Source: Bradyrhizobium iriomotense
GTDB lineage: Bacteria; Pseudomonadota; Alphaproteobacteria; Rhizobiales; Xanthobacteraceae
DNA length: 64,000 nt
Direction of reading: 5' to 3'
Assembly (NCBI RefSeq): GCF_030160715.1
Contig: NZ_BSOW01000023.1
Coordinates: 62,001 to 126,000 of the forward strand
A program made the position numbers and the translations under genes. This document shows positions 1 to 9,322 of this stretch, one piece after another. Positions within the stretch are counted from its first letter, which is position 1. Each line of letters opens with the position of its first letter. Under the pieces are notes generated by a model. The model was given only the letters and a program-made list of their open reading frames with translations, ran no database searches and was not told where the DNA came from.

Positions 1-423
1 CGACGGCGCTACCTCGCCGCCCATCCGTCGGCAGAAGACTTTGTTTCGTTTAAGGATTTTTCCTTCTTTCGAATCAAGCCGTCCGGAACCCATCTGGTCG
101 CAGGATTCGGCCGTATCGTCGATCTGAAGCCCGAGCGGTTCCTCACCGACCTCGACGGCGCCGACGAACTGCTTGAGGCGGAGGAGGGCGCCGTCGCGCA
201 CATGAATGCCGACCATCGCGACACCATGACTCTGTATGCGACGAGATTGCTCGGCGCAGCCGAGGCCGACTGGCGCTGCACCGGCTGTGATCCCGAGGGC
301 CTCGACATGCAGTCGGAGCAGGCCGTGTTGCGGCTAGAGTTCCCCGAGCGGGTGACTGACGGCAACGCGCTGCGCAAGATGCTGGTGAAGCTGGCGGGTG
401 AGGCGCGGGCCAAGGGCGGTTAG
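1..423 (+). CDS. HugZ-like / pyridoxamine 5'-phosphate oxidase-fold protein, C-terminal part
   Basis: Frame 1 is open from the first base and ends with TAG at 421-423, so the gene starts outside the window. The 140 visible residues include a flavin-reductase-like stretch (SFFRIKPSGTHLVAGFGRI), then AHMNADHRDTMTLYA, the conserved start of the C-terminal DUF2470/HugZ domain. Members bind heme or flavin, and some take part in heme use or degradation; the substrate of this one cannot be read from the sequence. The 81-base gap to the next gene shows no clear terminator. Confidence 0.8.
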   Translation, partial: RRRYLAAHPSAEDFVSFKDFSFFRIKPSGTHLVAGFGRIVDLKPERFLTDLDGADELLEAEEGAVAHMNADHRDTMTLYATRLLGAAEADWRCTGCDPEGLDMQSEQAVLRLEFPERVTDGNALRKMLVKLAGEARAKGG

Positions 424-504
424 TAATAGCCGGATTGAACGGCTCCGCGCATCGCTGCGACCCATGGTCAAAGCATTTGGCCTGGGTCGGCAGCGAGAGT
501 TTTC

Positions 505-3090
505 ATGACACGATATGTACGTTTGGCGCTGGCGGCTGGCCTTGCGCTCGCGCTCGGCGCATCCTTCACCACATCCGCCACGGCCCAGAATCTCGCTGCG
601 CAAAGCGCCAGGATCAACGAGCTCAATCGCGCCGGCAAATATGCCGAAGCCCTGTCGCTGGCGCAGGCCATGGTGGCGAGCCTCGAGAAGGGCAACAACA
701 GCCGCGATCTCGCCGGCGCGCTGAACAATCTCGCGCAGGTCTACGCCGCGCAAGGCCATGACGATCAGGCCGAGCCGCTTTACAAGCGCGCGGTCGCTTT
801 GCTGGAAAAATCCCTCGGCCTCGACACGCCGGAGATCGCACCCGAGCTGAACAACCTTGCTGCGCTCTATCAACGTCAGCAACGCTTCGCTGATGCCGAG
901 CCGCTGTTCAAGCGCGCGCTCGCCATCCGCGAAAAGACGCTGCCGCGCGAGCATCCTGATGTCGGCCAGTCCCTCAACAATCTCGCCACGAATTTGGTGA
1001 AACAGGAGCGCTATGCGGAAGCCGAGCCGCTATTCCAGCGGGCGCTCGTGATCTACCAGAAGGCCGGCGGCCCCGAGCATCCGGCGGTCGCGACGCTGCT
1101 CAATAATCTCGGCCAGCTCTATCGCGACCTCAACCGCGATGCGGACGCCGAGGCGCCGATCAAGCGCTCGCTCGCGATCCGCGAAAAGGTGCTGGGTGCC
1201 GATCATCCCGATGTTGCGCGCTCGCTGAACAATCTTGCCGGGCTCTATGAGCACGAGCAGCGCTATGCGGATGCCGAACCGCTTTATCGCCGCGGGCTGT
1301 CGATCCGCGAGCGTGCGCTCGGCCCTGATCACCCCGATGTCGCGACCTCGACCAGCAATCTTGCCTATTTCCTCCAGGTCTCGGGACGCACGGCCGAGGC
1401 GCTGCCGCTCGTGCAGAGGACGCTCGCGAACAATCGCGCGCAGCTCAGAATCGCGCTGCCGATTCTGTTTGCCGCGCGGCAGCAGCAATTGCTGACGGAC
1501 GAGAAATCGCTGGATGAAGCGCTTGCCGCCATCCAGCGCGGCACGCAATCCTCCGCCGCTTCCGCCGTGAACAAGCTCGCGGTACGGCTCGCGGCCGGCA
1601 GCGACCGGCTCGCCGAGCTGGTGCGGCGGGATCAGGATCTCGCGGCAGAATCCGACACGCTCGACAAGGCGATCATCGCCGCGGTGTCAAAGCAGTCCGC
1701 GCAGCGCGATCCGGCCGCCGAGCAGCGCAACCGGCAGCGCCTTGCGGCGATCGCCGGCGAGCGCGCGAACTTGCAGAAGACACTTGCCGTCGAATTCCCC
1801 GATTATGCCTCGCTCTCCAATCCGCTGCCGCTGGCGGCGAAGGAGATCCAGGCGCTGCTGTCGGCCGATGAGGCGATGGCGCTCTATGCTGTCGTCGACA
1901 AGGAGAGCTATGTTATCGCGATCACGCGCGAAGGCGTCGACTGGAAACGGATTCCGCTCGGTACTGACGCGCTCGCGCAAAAGGTCTCGGCGTTCCGCAG
2001 GGGGCTCGATGTCGGCAAGGCCCGCGATTCCCAGGGCAAGTCGGGGTTGTTCGATCTCGCGCTCGCCAACGAGCTCTACGTCACGCTGCTCGGGCCCGTC
2101 GAGACACTTGTGAAGGACAAGCGCAGCCTGCTCGTCGTTTCCTCCGGCGCGCTGACGGCAGTGCCGTTTCATCTGCTCGTCACCGAGAAGCCGCAAGCTG
2201 CGATACCGGACACGCTCGAAGGCTATCGCAGCGCGGCGTGGCTGTTGCGGCGCCAGGCGGTCTCGGTGTTGCCCTCGGTGGTCAGCCTGAAGTCGCTCCG
2301 CGCCTTTGCGCGCAGGGACCAGAGCGTCAAGCCGATGACCGGCTTCGGCGATCCCCTGTTCAATCCGGCGCAGGAGGCGCCTGCAGACCGGCGCGCGACG
2401 AAGGCTGCGGCGCGCAGCATTGCGACGCTTGCCTATACCGATTTCTGGCGCGGCGCCGGCGTCGATCGCGCGCGGCTCGCCCAGGCGCTGCCGCAACTGC
2501 CCGACACCGCAGATGAGCTCAGCGCCGTGGCGAAGGACGTCGGTGCCGCCGACGCCGATGTCCATCTCGGCCGCGACGCCAGCGAGACGACGCTGAAGCG
2601 GGCAGCGCTTGCCCAATACAGCATCATTTACTTCGCCACCCACGGTCTCGTCGCCGGTGACGTCAAGGGGTTGGGCGAGCCTTCGCTTGCGCTTTCGATG
2701 CCGGATCAGCCGACCGACTTCGACGACGGCCTGCTCACCGCAAGCGAGGTCGCGCAGCTCAAGCTCAATGCAGACTGGGTCGTGCTTTCGGCGTGCAACA
2801 CCATCGCCGGTGACAAGCCGGGCGCGGAAGCATTGTCGGGACTGGCGCGCGCGTTCTTCTATGCCGGGGCGCGTGCACTTCTGGTCTCGCATTGGGCGGT
2901 CGATTCCGAAGCTGCCACCCGGCTGACCACATCGACTTTCGATTTGCTCAAAAACGAACCAGGACTCGGCCGAGCCGAAGCATTGCGGCGCGCAATGTTA
3001 ACCTATCTCGATGACGCCTCTTCACCGCGCAATGCCTATCCTGCGATCTGGGCACCCTTCGCACTGATTGGAGAAGGAGCGGTACGATAG
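505..3090 (+). CDS. Secreted tetratricopeptide-repeat protein with C-terminal CHAT (caspase-like) domain
   Basis: 861 residues. The N-terminus (about 1-28, ending SATAQ) is a typical signal peptide. Residues about 35-300 are kinesin-light-chain type TPRs with a 42-residue period (repeated LNNLA..Y....RYADAEPL..R.L.I). A charged helical linker follows. The last ~400 residues are a CHAT peptidase domain with both catalytic residues visible: His713 in FATHG and Cys764 in LSACNT. CHAT is the clan CD protease fold shared with caspases and separase. A signal peptide implies periplasmic or extracytoplasmic action, unlike the cytoplasmic CRISPR-linked TPR-CHAT proteins. No partner gene or operon is visible. 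Substrate unknown. Confidence 0.88.
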   Translation: MTRYVRLALAAGLALALGASFTTSATAQNLAAQSARINELNRAGKYAEALSLAQAMVASLEKGNNSRDLAGALNNLAQVYAAQGHDDQAEPLYKRAVALLEKSLGLDTPEIAPELNNLAALYQRQQRFADAEPLFKRALAIREKTLPREHPDVGQSLNNLATNLVKQERYAEAEPLFQRALVIYQKAGGPEHPAVATLLNNLGQLYRDLNRDADAEAPIKRSLAIREKVLGADHPDVARSLNNLAGLYEHEQRYADAEPLYRRGLSIRERALGPDHPDVATSTSNLAYFLQVSGRTAEALPLVQRTLANNRAQLRIALPILFAARQQQLLTDEKSLDEALAAIQRGTQSSAASAVNKLAVRLAAGSDRLAELVRRDQDLAAESDTLDKAIIAAVSKQSAQRDPAAEQRNRQRLAAIAGERANLQKTLAVEFPDYASLSNPLPLAAKEIQALLSADEAMALYAVVDKESYVIAITREGVDWKRIPLGTDALAQKVSAFRRGLDVGKARDSQGKSGLFDLALANELYVTLLGPVETLVKDKRSLLVVSSGALTAVPFHLLVTEKPQAAIPDTLEGYRSAAWLLRRQAVSVLPSVVSLKSLRAFARRDQSVKPMTGFGDPLFNPAQEAPADRRATKAAARSIATLAYTDFWRGAGVDRARLAQALPQLPDTADELSAVAKDVGAADADVHLGRDASETTLKRAALAQYSIIYFATHGLVAGDVKGLGEPSLALSMPDQPTDFDDGLLTASEVAQLKLNADWVVLSACNTIAGDKPGAEALSGLARAFFYAGARALLVSHWAVDSEAATRLTTSTFDLLKNEPGLGRAEALRRAMLTYLDDASSPRNAYPAIWAPFALIGEGAVR

Positions 3091-3383
3091 AACAGCGCTG
3101 AAAACAGCGGCGGATTGTGCGTTGCAAAACCTCCGGCAACGCTGATTTGCCCATTTGGTTGCGCGATCATCGATCGTTTTTCACGCGCGCGCTTTCAGAG
3201 CAGGCATGCGCGACTTTTGGCCCGGCCCTTGAATAAACCAAATCCGACGGGATCAGCTTGGCAACGCCAGCGTTCATCAGTATTAGGTCGTCCAGCCGAG
3301 GCCGGATGGCCTATTATTCACGGTGGCCGCGATGGCGCTCAAAGATGATCGCGCCAGGAATGCGGGTTCTAGGAGGATTTTTC

Positions 3384-5000
3384 GTGCAAGAGACGGGCGT
3401 GCGCAACGGTGCCTTCGGCGCCGACAAATTCGGCTTAAGGAATCTCAAGCGGGTTCATTGGAACCTCGGCGCGCCACAACTTTATCAGCACTCGCTCTCC
3501 GCCGGAGAAGCGGTGCTCTCCGCTGATGGCGCGCTCTGCGCGGACACTGGTGAGTTCACCGGCCGCAGCCCGAAGGACAAGTTTACGGTTCGCGACGCCA
3601 CCACCGACAAGAAGATGTGGTGGGCCGGCAATCAGTCGATCACTTCGGAGCAGTTCGAGACGCTCTATCAGGATTTCCTCAAGCACGCCGAAGGCAAGAG
3701 CCTGTTCGCGCAGGACCTCTATGGCGGCGCCGATCCGGCCTACCGGATCAAGACCCGCGTCTTCACCGAGCTCGCCTGGCATTCGCTGTTCACCCGCACG
3801 CTGCTGATCCGCCCCGAGGCGATCGAGTTGTCGACCTTCGTGCCGGAGCTCACCATCATCGACATGCCGAGCTTCCGCGCCGATCCGAAACGTCACGGCT
3901 GCAAGTCGGAGAACGTCGTCGCGATCGACTTCGCCCGCAAGATCGTGCTGATCGGTGGCTCCTACTATGCCGGCGAGATGAAGAAATCGGTCTTCACCAC
4001 GCTGAACTATTACCTGCCCGAGCGTGGCGTGATGCCGATGCACTGCTCGGCCAATGTCGGTGCCAAGGGCGACACCGCGATCTTCTTCGGCCTGTCCGGC
4101 ACCGGCAAGACCACGCTGTCGGCCGATCCGAACCGCACGCTGATCGGTGACGACGAGCATGGCTGGGGCCCGAATGGCGTGTTCAATTTCGAAGGCGGCT
4201 GCTATGCCAAGTGCATCAAGCTGTCGGAGGAAGCCGAGCCCGAGATTTATGCCGCTTCGACGCGCTTCGGCGCGGTGCTCGAGAACTGCGTGCTCGATGA
4301 CGACACCCGCGTGGTCGATTTCGACGACGGCTCCAAGACCGAGAACACGCGTTCGGCCTATCCGCTCGATTTCATCCCCAACGCCTCGCGCACCGGCCGC
4401 GCGCCGCAACCGAAGAACGTGGTGATGCTCGCCGCCGACGCGTTCGGCGTGCTGCCGCCGATCGCCAAACTCTCGCCGGCGCAGGCGATGTACCACTTCC
4501 TGTCCGGCTATACCGCGAAGGTCGCGGGCACCGAGCGCGGCCTCGGCAATGAGCCGCAGCCGGAATTCTCCACCTGCTTCGGCTCGCCGTTCCTGCCGCT
4601 CGATCCATCCGTTTACGGCAACATGCTGCGCGACCTGATCGCCGAGCACAATGTCGATTGCTGGCTGGTCAACACGGGGTGGACCGGCGGCAAGTACGGC
4701 GTTGGCAGCCGCATGCCGATCAAGGTGACGCGTGCGCTGCTCACTGCCGCGCTCGACGGCTCTCTTCGCAACGTCGAATTCCGCACCGACAAGTATTTCG
4801 GCTTCGCGGTCCCGACCGCGCTGCCGGGCGTGCCCAGCGAGATCCTCAACCCAGTCAACACCTGGAAGGACAAGGACGAGTTCGACAAGACCGCCCGCGC
4901 GCTCGTCGGCATGTTCCAGAAGAACTTTGCCAAGTTCGAAGCCCAGGTCGACGCCGAGGTGCGTGCGGCCGCGCCGGACGTGAAGCTCGCGGCGGAGTAA
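3384..5000 (+). CDS. pckA: Phosphoenolpyruvate carboxykinase (ATP), EC 4.1.1.49
   Basis: 538 residues, normal for the ATP-dependent family. It converts oxaloacetate plus ATP to PEP, CO2 and ADP, the entry to gluconeogenesis during growth on organic acids. The P-loop GLSGTGKTTLS (Lys242) and the early substrate-site motif GRSPKDKF are present. I chose GTG at 3384 because AGGAGG lies at 3371-3376 with ideal spacing and family members begin at this point (VQETGVRNGAFGADKFGL). The frame stays open upstream to 3258, but that stretch is not conserved-looking. The gene is monocistronic and followed by a strong intrinsic terminator. Confidence 0.97.
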   Translation: MQETGVRNGAFGADKFGLRNLKRVHWNLGAPQLYQHSLSAGEAVLSADGALCADTGEFTGRSPKDKFTVRDATTDKKMWWAGNQSITSEQFETLYQDFLKHAEGKSLFAQDLYGGADPAYRIKTRVFTELAWHSLFTRTLLIRPEAIELSTFVPELTIIDMPSFRADPKRHGCKSENVVAIDFARKIVLIGGSYYAGEMKKSVFTTLNYYLPERGVMPMHCSANVGAKGDTAIFFGLSGTGKTTLSADPNRTLIGDDEHGWGPNGVFNFEGGCYAKCIKLSEEAEPEIYAASTRFGAVLENCVLDDDTRVVDFDDGSKTENTRSAYPLDFIPNASRTGRAPQPKNVVMLAADAFGVLPPIAKLSPAQAMYHFLSGYTAKVAGTERGLGNEPQPEFSTCFGSPFLPLDPSVYGNMLRDLIAEHNVDCWLVNTGWTGGKYGVGSRMPIKVTRALLTAALDGSLRNVEFRTDKYFGFAVPTALPGVPSEILNPVNTWKDKDEFDKTARALVGMFQKNFAKFEAQVDAEVRAAAPDVKLAAE

Positions 5001-5022
5001 GGCTTGATCGCTTGGAATAGAG

Positions 5023-5052
5023 AAAGGGCGGCCACAGGCCGCCCTTTTTTGT
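5023..5052 (+). terminator. Intrinsic terminator of pckA
   Basis: A perfect stem AAAGGGCGGCC / GGCCGCCCTTT around an ACA loop (5023-5046) runs straight into a T-tract (5044-5050). It starts 22 bases after the pckA stop codon. Confidence 0.9.
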
Positions 5053-5082
5053 TTGGGGCGTAAGCGCTACCACACATCAGAT

Positions 5083-5204
5083 GTCGTCCCGGCGAAGGCC
5101 GGGACCCATACCCCCAAGGAAGCAGTCGCGGTGCGAGATGCTGGTTGGCAGTCTTCGTCAAACTCGATCCTGTGGTTGTGGGTCCCGGCCTTCGCCGGGA
5201 CGAC
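5083..5204. repeat. Family A palindromic element, gene-less copy
   Basis: Left arm GTCGTCCCGGCGAAGGCC (continuing GGGACCCATA) at 5083 is matched by its inverted copy ending at 5204. About 60 bases of interior lie between, similar to the interior of the copy at 13525. The same arms flank the GIY-YIG gene at 9361. Each arm is itself a hairpin. Confidence 0.85.
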
Positions 5205-5272
5205 ATTGGGGATGAGATCCGGGCGCCTCGTCCTTCATCGCGTTGGCGGCTGGCACTCATCAAACGAAACAC

Positions 5273-6088
5273 CTACGCCTTGAAATACGCGATCTGTGTC
5301 GTGGTCGCGAGCAGGCGGCCGTTGGGCGACCACAGTTCGCCGGTCTGATCGCCGTAGCTCTTGTGAAAAATCTTCGCATCGGCCGTCGCGAGCACGCGCG
5401 TGATGTCCTCGGCGGCAAGCTCCTCCGCGTCGGTGTGAAAATAGGTCGTCAGCGATACCGTGCCGAACGGCACCAGCTCGCGCCGTGCGTGGAAGATGCG
5501 GCCGAAGAATGCATCCGACATCGCCATCAGCGACAGCATGTCGAGCTTGCGCGGCGTGCGATCGCTGATCCACACCTTCGAATAGGTGCTGGCGAGTTCG
5601 TCCTTCCCGGCGCTGATCCGCATCTCGCCCTCGACGAAGCGGAATTCGTACTGGTTGGCCCAGGACGCCGCGATCTTAGGAAATGGCAGCGTCTGTTCGA
5701 ACGGCGGCGCGCCGGGAAACTGTGCCACCTGATGCGACCATGACGGACGGCGCTCGGCAAACACGGCGGTCGCCAGCGTCGCGACCTCGCCACCGTCTTG
5801 GGAGAGCTCGACGCACCAATGCTGGCTGGAGCGATTGGCCTTCACCAGCCGCACGTCGAGGTCGAACGTGCCCTTCGCGATCGGCGCGCAATAGTTGACC
5901 GTCAGTGACAGGGGATCGCCGGCGGCCTGTGGGTGATCGATCAGCGCGCGCAAAATCGTCGCGGCAGTGGCGCCACCGAACGGGCCGACGAAGGCCCAGT
6001 AGTCATCGCTGGTCTGCCCCTGCCAGCAACTGTCGCCGGCGGTGATGCGCGTCGCCTCGTCGAAGAGGTGCGGGAGTCTGGCGTGCAT
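5273..6088 (-). CDS. Thioesterase-like (TesB/hotdog superfamily) protein
   Basis: 271 residues from ATG at 6088, preceded by AAGGAA at good spacing. The frame is open 10 codons further up, but that part lacks a ribosome site. The sequence resembles double-hotdog acyl-CoA thioesterase-like proteins: FVGPFGGATAATILRA in the first half and WISDRTPRKLDMLSLMAMSD in the second. Such proteins hydrolyse acyl-CoA thioesters in the cytoplasm. The acyl substrate cannot be read from the sequence, and the catalytic Asp/Gln/Thr of TesB was not assigned with confidence. It stands alone, with repeats on both sides. Confidence 0.75.
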   Translation of the reverse strand: MHARLPHLFDEATRITAGDSCWQGQTSDDYWAFVGPFGGATAATILRALIDHPQAAGDPLSLTVNYCAPIAKGTFDLDVRLVKANRSSQHWCVELSQDGGEVATLATAVFAERRPSWSHQVAQFPGAPPFEQTLPFPKIAASWANQYEFRFVEGEMRISAGKDELASTYSKVWISDRTPRKLDMLSLMAMSDAFFGRIFHARRELVPFGTVSLTTYFHTDAEELAAEDITRVLATADAKIFHKSYGDQTGELWSPNGRLLATTTQIAYFKA

Positions 6089-6113
6089 GACGTTCCTTGG
6101 TACTTGCCACAAG

Positions 6114-6192
6114 GTCATTGCGAGCGCAGCGAAGCAATCCGGTCTGCATCCCGCGGAAAGATACTGGATTGCTTCGCTGCGCTCGCAATGAC
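6114..6192. repeat. Inverted repeat element, GTCATTGCGAGCG family
   Basis: Arms GTCATTGCGAGCGCAGCGAA and its inverse, ending at 6192, enclose about 30 bases. A second copy lies at 54103-54186. It sits directly upstream of the thioesterase-like gene. Confidence 0.8.
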
Positions 6193-6313
6193 GAACGTTG
6201 AGGGAGGGGTGACCATCGCTGGTACCGCTCCCTGGAGATGATGGTGGTCATATCATCATCGTCGCGGAATTATGCAATGACCTTGCAGGTAACCGATTTC
6301 GCGTCGTGGAAAA

Positions 6314-8866
6314 TCAGCCCGTCGCGCCGCGCTGGTCCTCTGCTTCCTGAAAACTGGGCGTGATCGGATTCACCGGCACGTTCCAGATCTCCTCGGCATA
6401 TTCGCGGATGGTGCGGTCCGAGGAGAACCAGGCCATGCGCGCGACGTTGAGGATAGAGGCGCGTGTCCAGGCCGGCACCACCTGCCAGCGCGCGTCGATG
6501 CCGCGCTGCGTCTCGTAATAGGAATCGAAGTCGGCGCTGACCATGTAGTGGTCGAGATAGCGCAGCGCATGCGCGATGGATTCGAAGCGGCCGGGATCGC
6601 CGGGCGAGAACTCGCCGACGCCGATCGAAGTGATGGCGCGCGAGAGCTGCGGCGATCGGCGGATCACGTCGGCGGCGTCCAGGCCCTGCTTGCGCCGGAT
6701 CATCACGTCGCCGGCCTCCATGCCGAAGATCGCGATGTTCTCCGCGCCGACATGGTCGCGGATCTCGATATTGGCGCCGTCGAGCGTGCCGATGGTGATG
6801 GCGCCGTTCAACGCCAGCTTCATGTTGCCGGTGCCGGAGGCTTCCATGCCGGCGGTCGAGATCTGTTCGGAGAGATCAGCCGCGGGGATGATTACCTCGG
6901 CGAGGCTGACATTGTAGTCGGGCAGGAAGGCGACCTTGAGCTTGCCGCCGATCGCGGGATCGTTGTTGACGACCTCGGCGACGTCGTTGATCAGCTTGAT
7001 GATCAGCTTCGCGTAGCGGTAGCTCGCCGCCGCCTTGCCGGCGAAAATCTTCACCCGCGGCACCCAGTTGCCGTTGGGGTTGTCCTTGATCGCCTGGTAC
7101 AGCGCGACCGTCTCGATGATGTTGAGGAGCTGGCGCTTGTATTCGTGGATGCGTTTGATCTGCACGTCGAACAACGCGTTCGGGTCGACCTTGATGCCGA
7201 GCCGCTCGCCGATCACGCGCGCGAGCGCCATCTTGTTGTGATGCTTGACCGCGCGGAATTTCTGCTGGAACGCGACGTCGCTGGCGCGCGCCTCCAGCAG
7301 CGAGAGCTGCGTGGGATCGTCGAGCACGGCCTCGCCGCAAGCCTCGCGCAACAGATCCGTCAGCTTCGGGTTCGCCAGCATCAGCCAGCGGCGGAAGGTG
7401 ATGCCGTTGGTCTTGTTGGTGATGCGGCCGGGATAGAGATGGTTGAGATCGTGGAACACGGTCTCGCGCATCAGGTCGGAATGCATCGCCGAAACGCCGT
7501 TGATGCGGTGCGAGCCGACGAAGGCGAGCTGACCCATGCGCACGCGCCGGCCGCTCTTCTCGTCGATCAGCGAGACCGAGGCGCGGAAGTCGATGTCGCC
7601 CGGGCAGCGCGCTTCGGCGAGCGCCAGGTGCTGCACGTTGATGCGGTAGATGATCTCCAGGTGCCGCGGCAACAGCCGCTCGAACAGCTCGACCGGCCAG
7701 GTTTCCAGCGCTTCCGGCAGCAGCGTGTGGTTGGTGTAGGAGAGCGTCGCGACCGTGATCTTCCACGCCTCGTCCCAGCGGAAATTGTGGAGGTCGACGA
7801 GGATCCGCATCAACTCGGTCACGGCAAGCGACGGATGCGTGTCGTTGAGCTGCACCGCGACCTTCATCGCCAGGCTGCGCAACTGGCCGTCGGAGGTGAG
7901 GTGGCGCTTGACGAGATCCTGGAGGGAGGCCGAGACGAAGAAATATTCCTGCCGCAGGCGCAGCTCGCGGCCGGCCGGGCTCTCGTCATTCGGATAGAGG
8001 AATTTGCAGATCGCTTCGGCGCGCGCCTGCTCGGCGCTGGCGCTGACATAGTCGCCGGTGTTGAAAGCGTCGAGCTTCAACGGATCGGGCGAGCGCGCCG
8101 ACCACAGCCGCAGCGCGTTGACGTGCTGGCCGCGCCAGCCGACGATCGGCGTGTCGTAGGCGATCGCCTGCACGGTTTCGGCCGGATGCCAGATCGCACG
8201 GTCGCGGCCCTTGTCGTCGACATGCTCGACGCCGCCGCCGAAATGGACGTGATAGACCACTTCCGGCCGCTGCAATTCCCAGGGGTTGCCGAAGCCCAGC
8301 CACTCGTCAGGATATTCCTGCTGCCAGCCCTGATTGATGATCTGGCGGAACAGGCCGTAATCGTAACGGATGCCGTAGCCGATCGCGGGGATCGACAGCG
8401 TCGCCATGCTCTCCATGAAGCAGGCCGCGAGCCGCCCCAGGCCGCCATTGCCGAGTGCGGCATCCGGCTCGCACTTGCGCAGCTCAGGGAGCGAGACTCC
8501 GAGATCGCCGAGTGCGACCTCGAAGATATTGAGCAGTCCCATGTTGTTCAGCGCATCTGTGAAGAGACGGCCGATCAGGAATTCGAGCGAGAGATAGTAG
8601 ACGCGCTTGCGGCCGGCATCGTAGCTGCGCTTCTCCGCGGACAGCCAGCGATGCACGATGCGGTCGCGCAGCGCGAGAGCTGCGGCCTGATACCAGTCGT
8701 GCCGGGTCGCCATGCCCGCGTCCTTGCCGATGGCAAGGCGCAGCTTTGCCAGGATCGCGCCCTTGATCTCGGACAGCGCCAATTCGTCGATGGGCTGGCC
8801 GGGTGCGGGAAAATTCGGCTGGAACGATTGCTCTTGCAAAACAGTCACTTCCTGGTCTCGGGACAC
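6314..8866 (-). CDS. glgP: Glycogen/starch/alpha-glucan phosphorylase
   Basis: 850 residues, full length for GT35. The enzyme releases glucose 1-phosphate from alpha-1,4-glucans using PLP. The PLP-lysine motif EASGTGNMKLALNG is intact (Lys683), as are GNGGLGRLAACFMES near residue 140 and the C-terminal ALRYLDHYM region. The first codon taken is GTG at 8866, with weak ribosome-site context. A second in-frame GTG at 8848 has a purine-rich sequence directly before it, so the start is uncertain by six codons. No other glg gene lies next to it. Confidence 0.95.
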   Translation of the reverse strand: MSRDQEVTVLQEQSFQPNFPAPGQPIDELALSEIKGAILAKLRLAIGKDAGMATRHDWYQAAALALRDRIVHRWLSAEKRSYDAGRKRVYYLSLEFLIGRLFTDALNNMGLLNIFEVALGDLGVSLPELRKCEPDAALGNGGLGRLAACFMESMATLSIPAIGYGIRYDYGLFRQIINQGWQQEYPDEWLGFGNPWELQRPEVVYHVHFGGGVEHVDDKGRDRAIWHPAETVQAIAYDTPIVGWRGQHVNALRLWSARSPDPLKLDAFNTGDYVSASAEQARAEAICKFLYPNDESPAGRELRLRQEYFFVSASLQDLVKRHLTSDGQLRSLAMKVAVQLNDTHPSLAVTELMRILVDLHNFRWDEAWKITVATLSYTNHTLLPEALETWPVELFERLLPRHLEIIYRINVQHLALAEARCPGDIDFRASVSLIDEKSGRRVRMGQLAFVGSHRINGVSAMHSDLMRETVFHDLNHLYPGRITNKTNGITFRRWLMLANPKLTDLLREACGEAVLDDPTQLSLLEARASDVAFQQKFRAVKHHNKMALARVIGERLGIKVDPNALFDVQIKRIHEYKRQLLNIIETVALYQAIKDNPNGNWVPRVKIFAGKAAASYRYAKLIIKLINDVAEVVNNDPAIGGKLKVAFLPDYNVSLAEVIIPAADLSEQISTAGMEASGTGNMKLALNGAITIGTLDGANIEIRDHVGAENIAIFGMEAGDVMIRRKQGLDAADVIRRSPQLSRAITSIGVGEFSPGDPGRFESIAHALRYLDHYMVSADFDSYYETQRGIDARWQVVPAWTRASILNVARMAWFSSDRTIREYAEEIWNVPVNPITPSFQEAEDQRGATG

Positions 8867-9070
8867 TGAACGAAGCTTACGCGCCAGACCTTACGCGCCC
8901 TGCCGCGGAAGCGGAACCATTGCCGGCGCGACCGTGCACTGCGCTGGCGTAAATTTATGCAAGGAATGGGCCGCTTTGGGAACCCGGTCGCGCACGGAGA
9001 GACGCGGATTTCGTGCTAGATAGGCGACAGATTCAGCCCTTGGTGGGGAGACAGGTCCAAGGAGACGACA

Positions 9071-9304
9071 ATGAGACTGCTGATCGAAATCGCCACGGCC
9101 GCCCTGCTCGTCATCTGCATCACTGCTTCCAGCGCCGCCTTTGCCGCCGACAAGATCGGCCGCAGCGCCGACAGCGTGAGCTGTGCGTTTTCGCTGCCGC
9201 AAAACGCCACACAAGCCGCGCGCTGCGCCGCCATCAAGCGCCAATGCGGCGGCAAGTTCTACGCGAATTATTGCGGCGACAGGATGCTGTCGGCGGCGAA
9301 TTGA
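9071..9304 (+). CDS. Small secreted cysteine-containing protein, unknown function
   Basis: 77 residues from ATG 9071 with AAGGAG eight bases upstream. A hydrophobic signal peptide ends near AFAADK (about residue 26). The mature part is about 50 residues and holds four cysteines (SCAF, RCAA, QCGG, YCGD), suggesting two disulfides in the periplasm. I do not recognise a family. It is followed within 20 bases by a family A element. Confidence 0.65.
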   Translation: MRLLIEIATAALLVICITASSAAFAADKIGRSADSVSCAFSLPQNATQAARCAAIKRQCGGKFYANYCGDRMLSAAN

Positions 9305-9322
9305 AGGATGGGCAGTTGGGTC

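Noticed and set aside
505..3090. TPR-CHAT protein as a CRISPR-associated (craspase-type) effector
   Set aside because: It has a signal peptide, and there is no Cas7-11-like gene or CRISPR array in the window.
5083..5204. Regular palindromes as a CRISPR array
   Set aside because: Copies are single, dispersed and inverted, without regular spacers. They are interspersed repeats.
6548..8869. A 773-codon open frame on the plus strand opposite glgP
   Set aside because: It is a high-GC mirror frame of glgP. The minus strand has all phosphorylase motifs, while the plus frame has no recognisable domain and a composition rich in Arg/Ala/Asp/Val typical of antisense frames.
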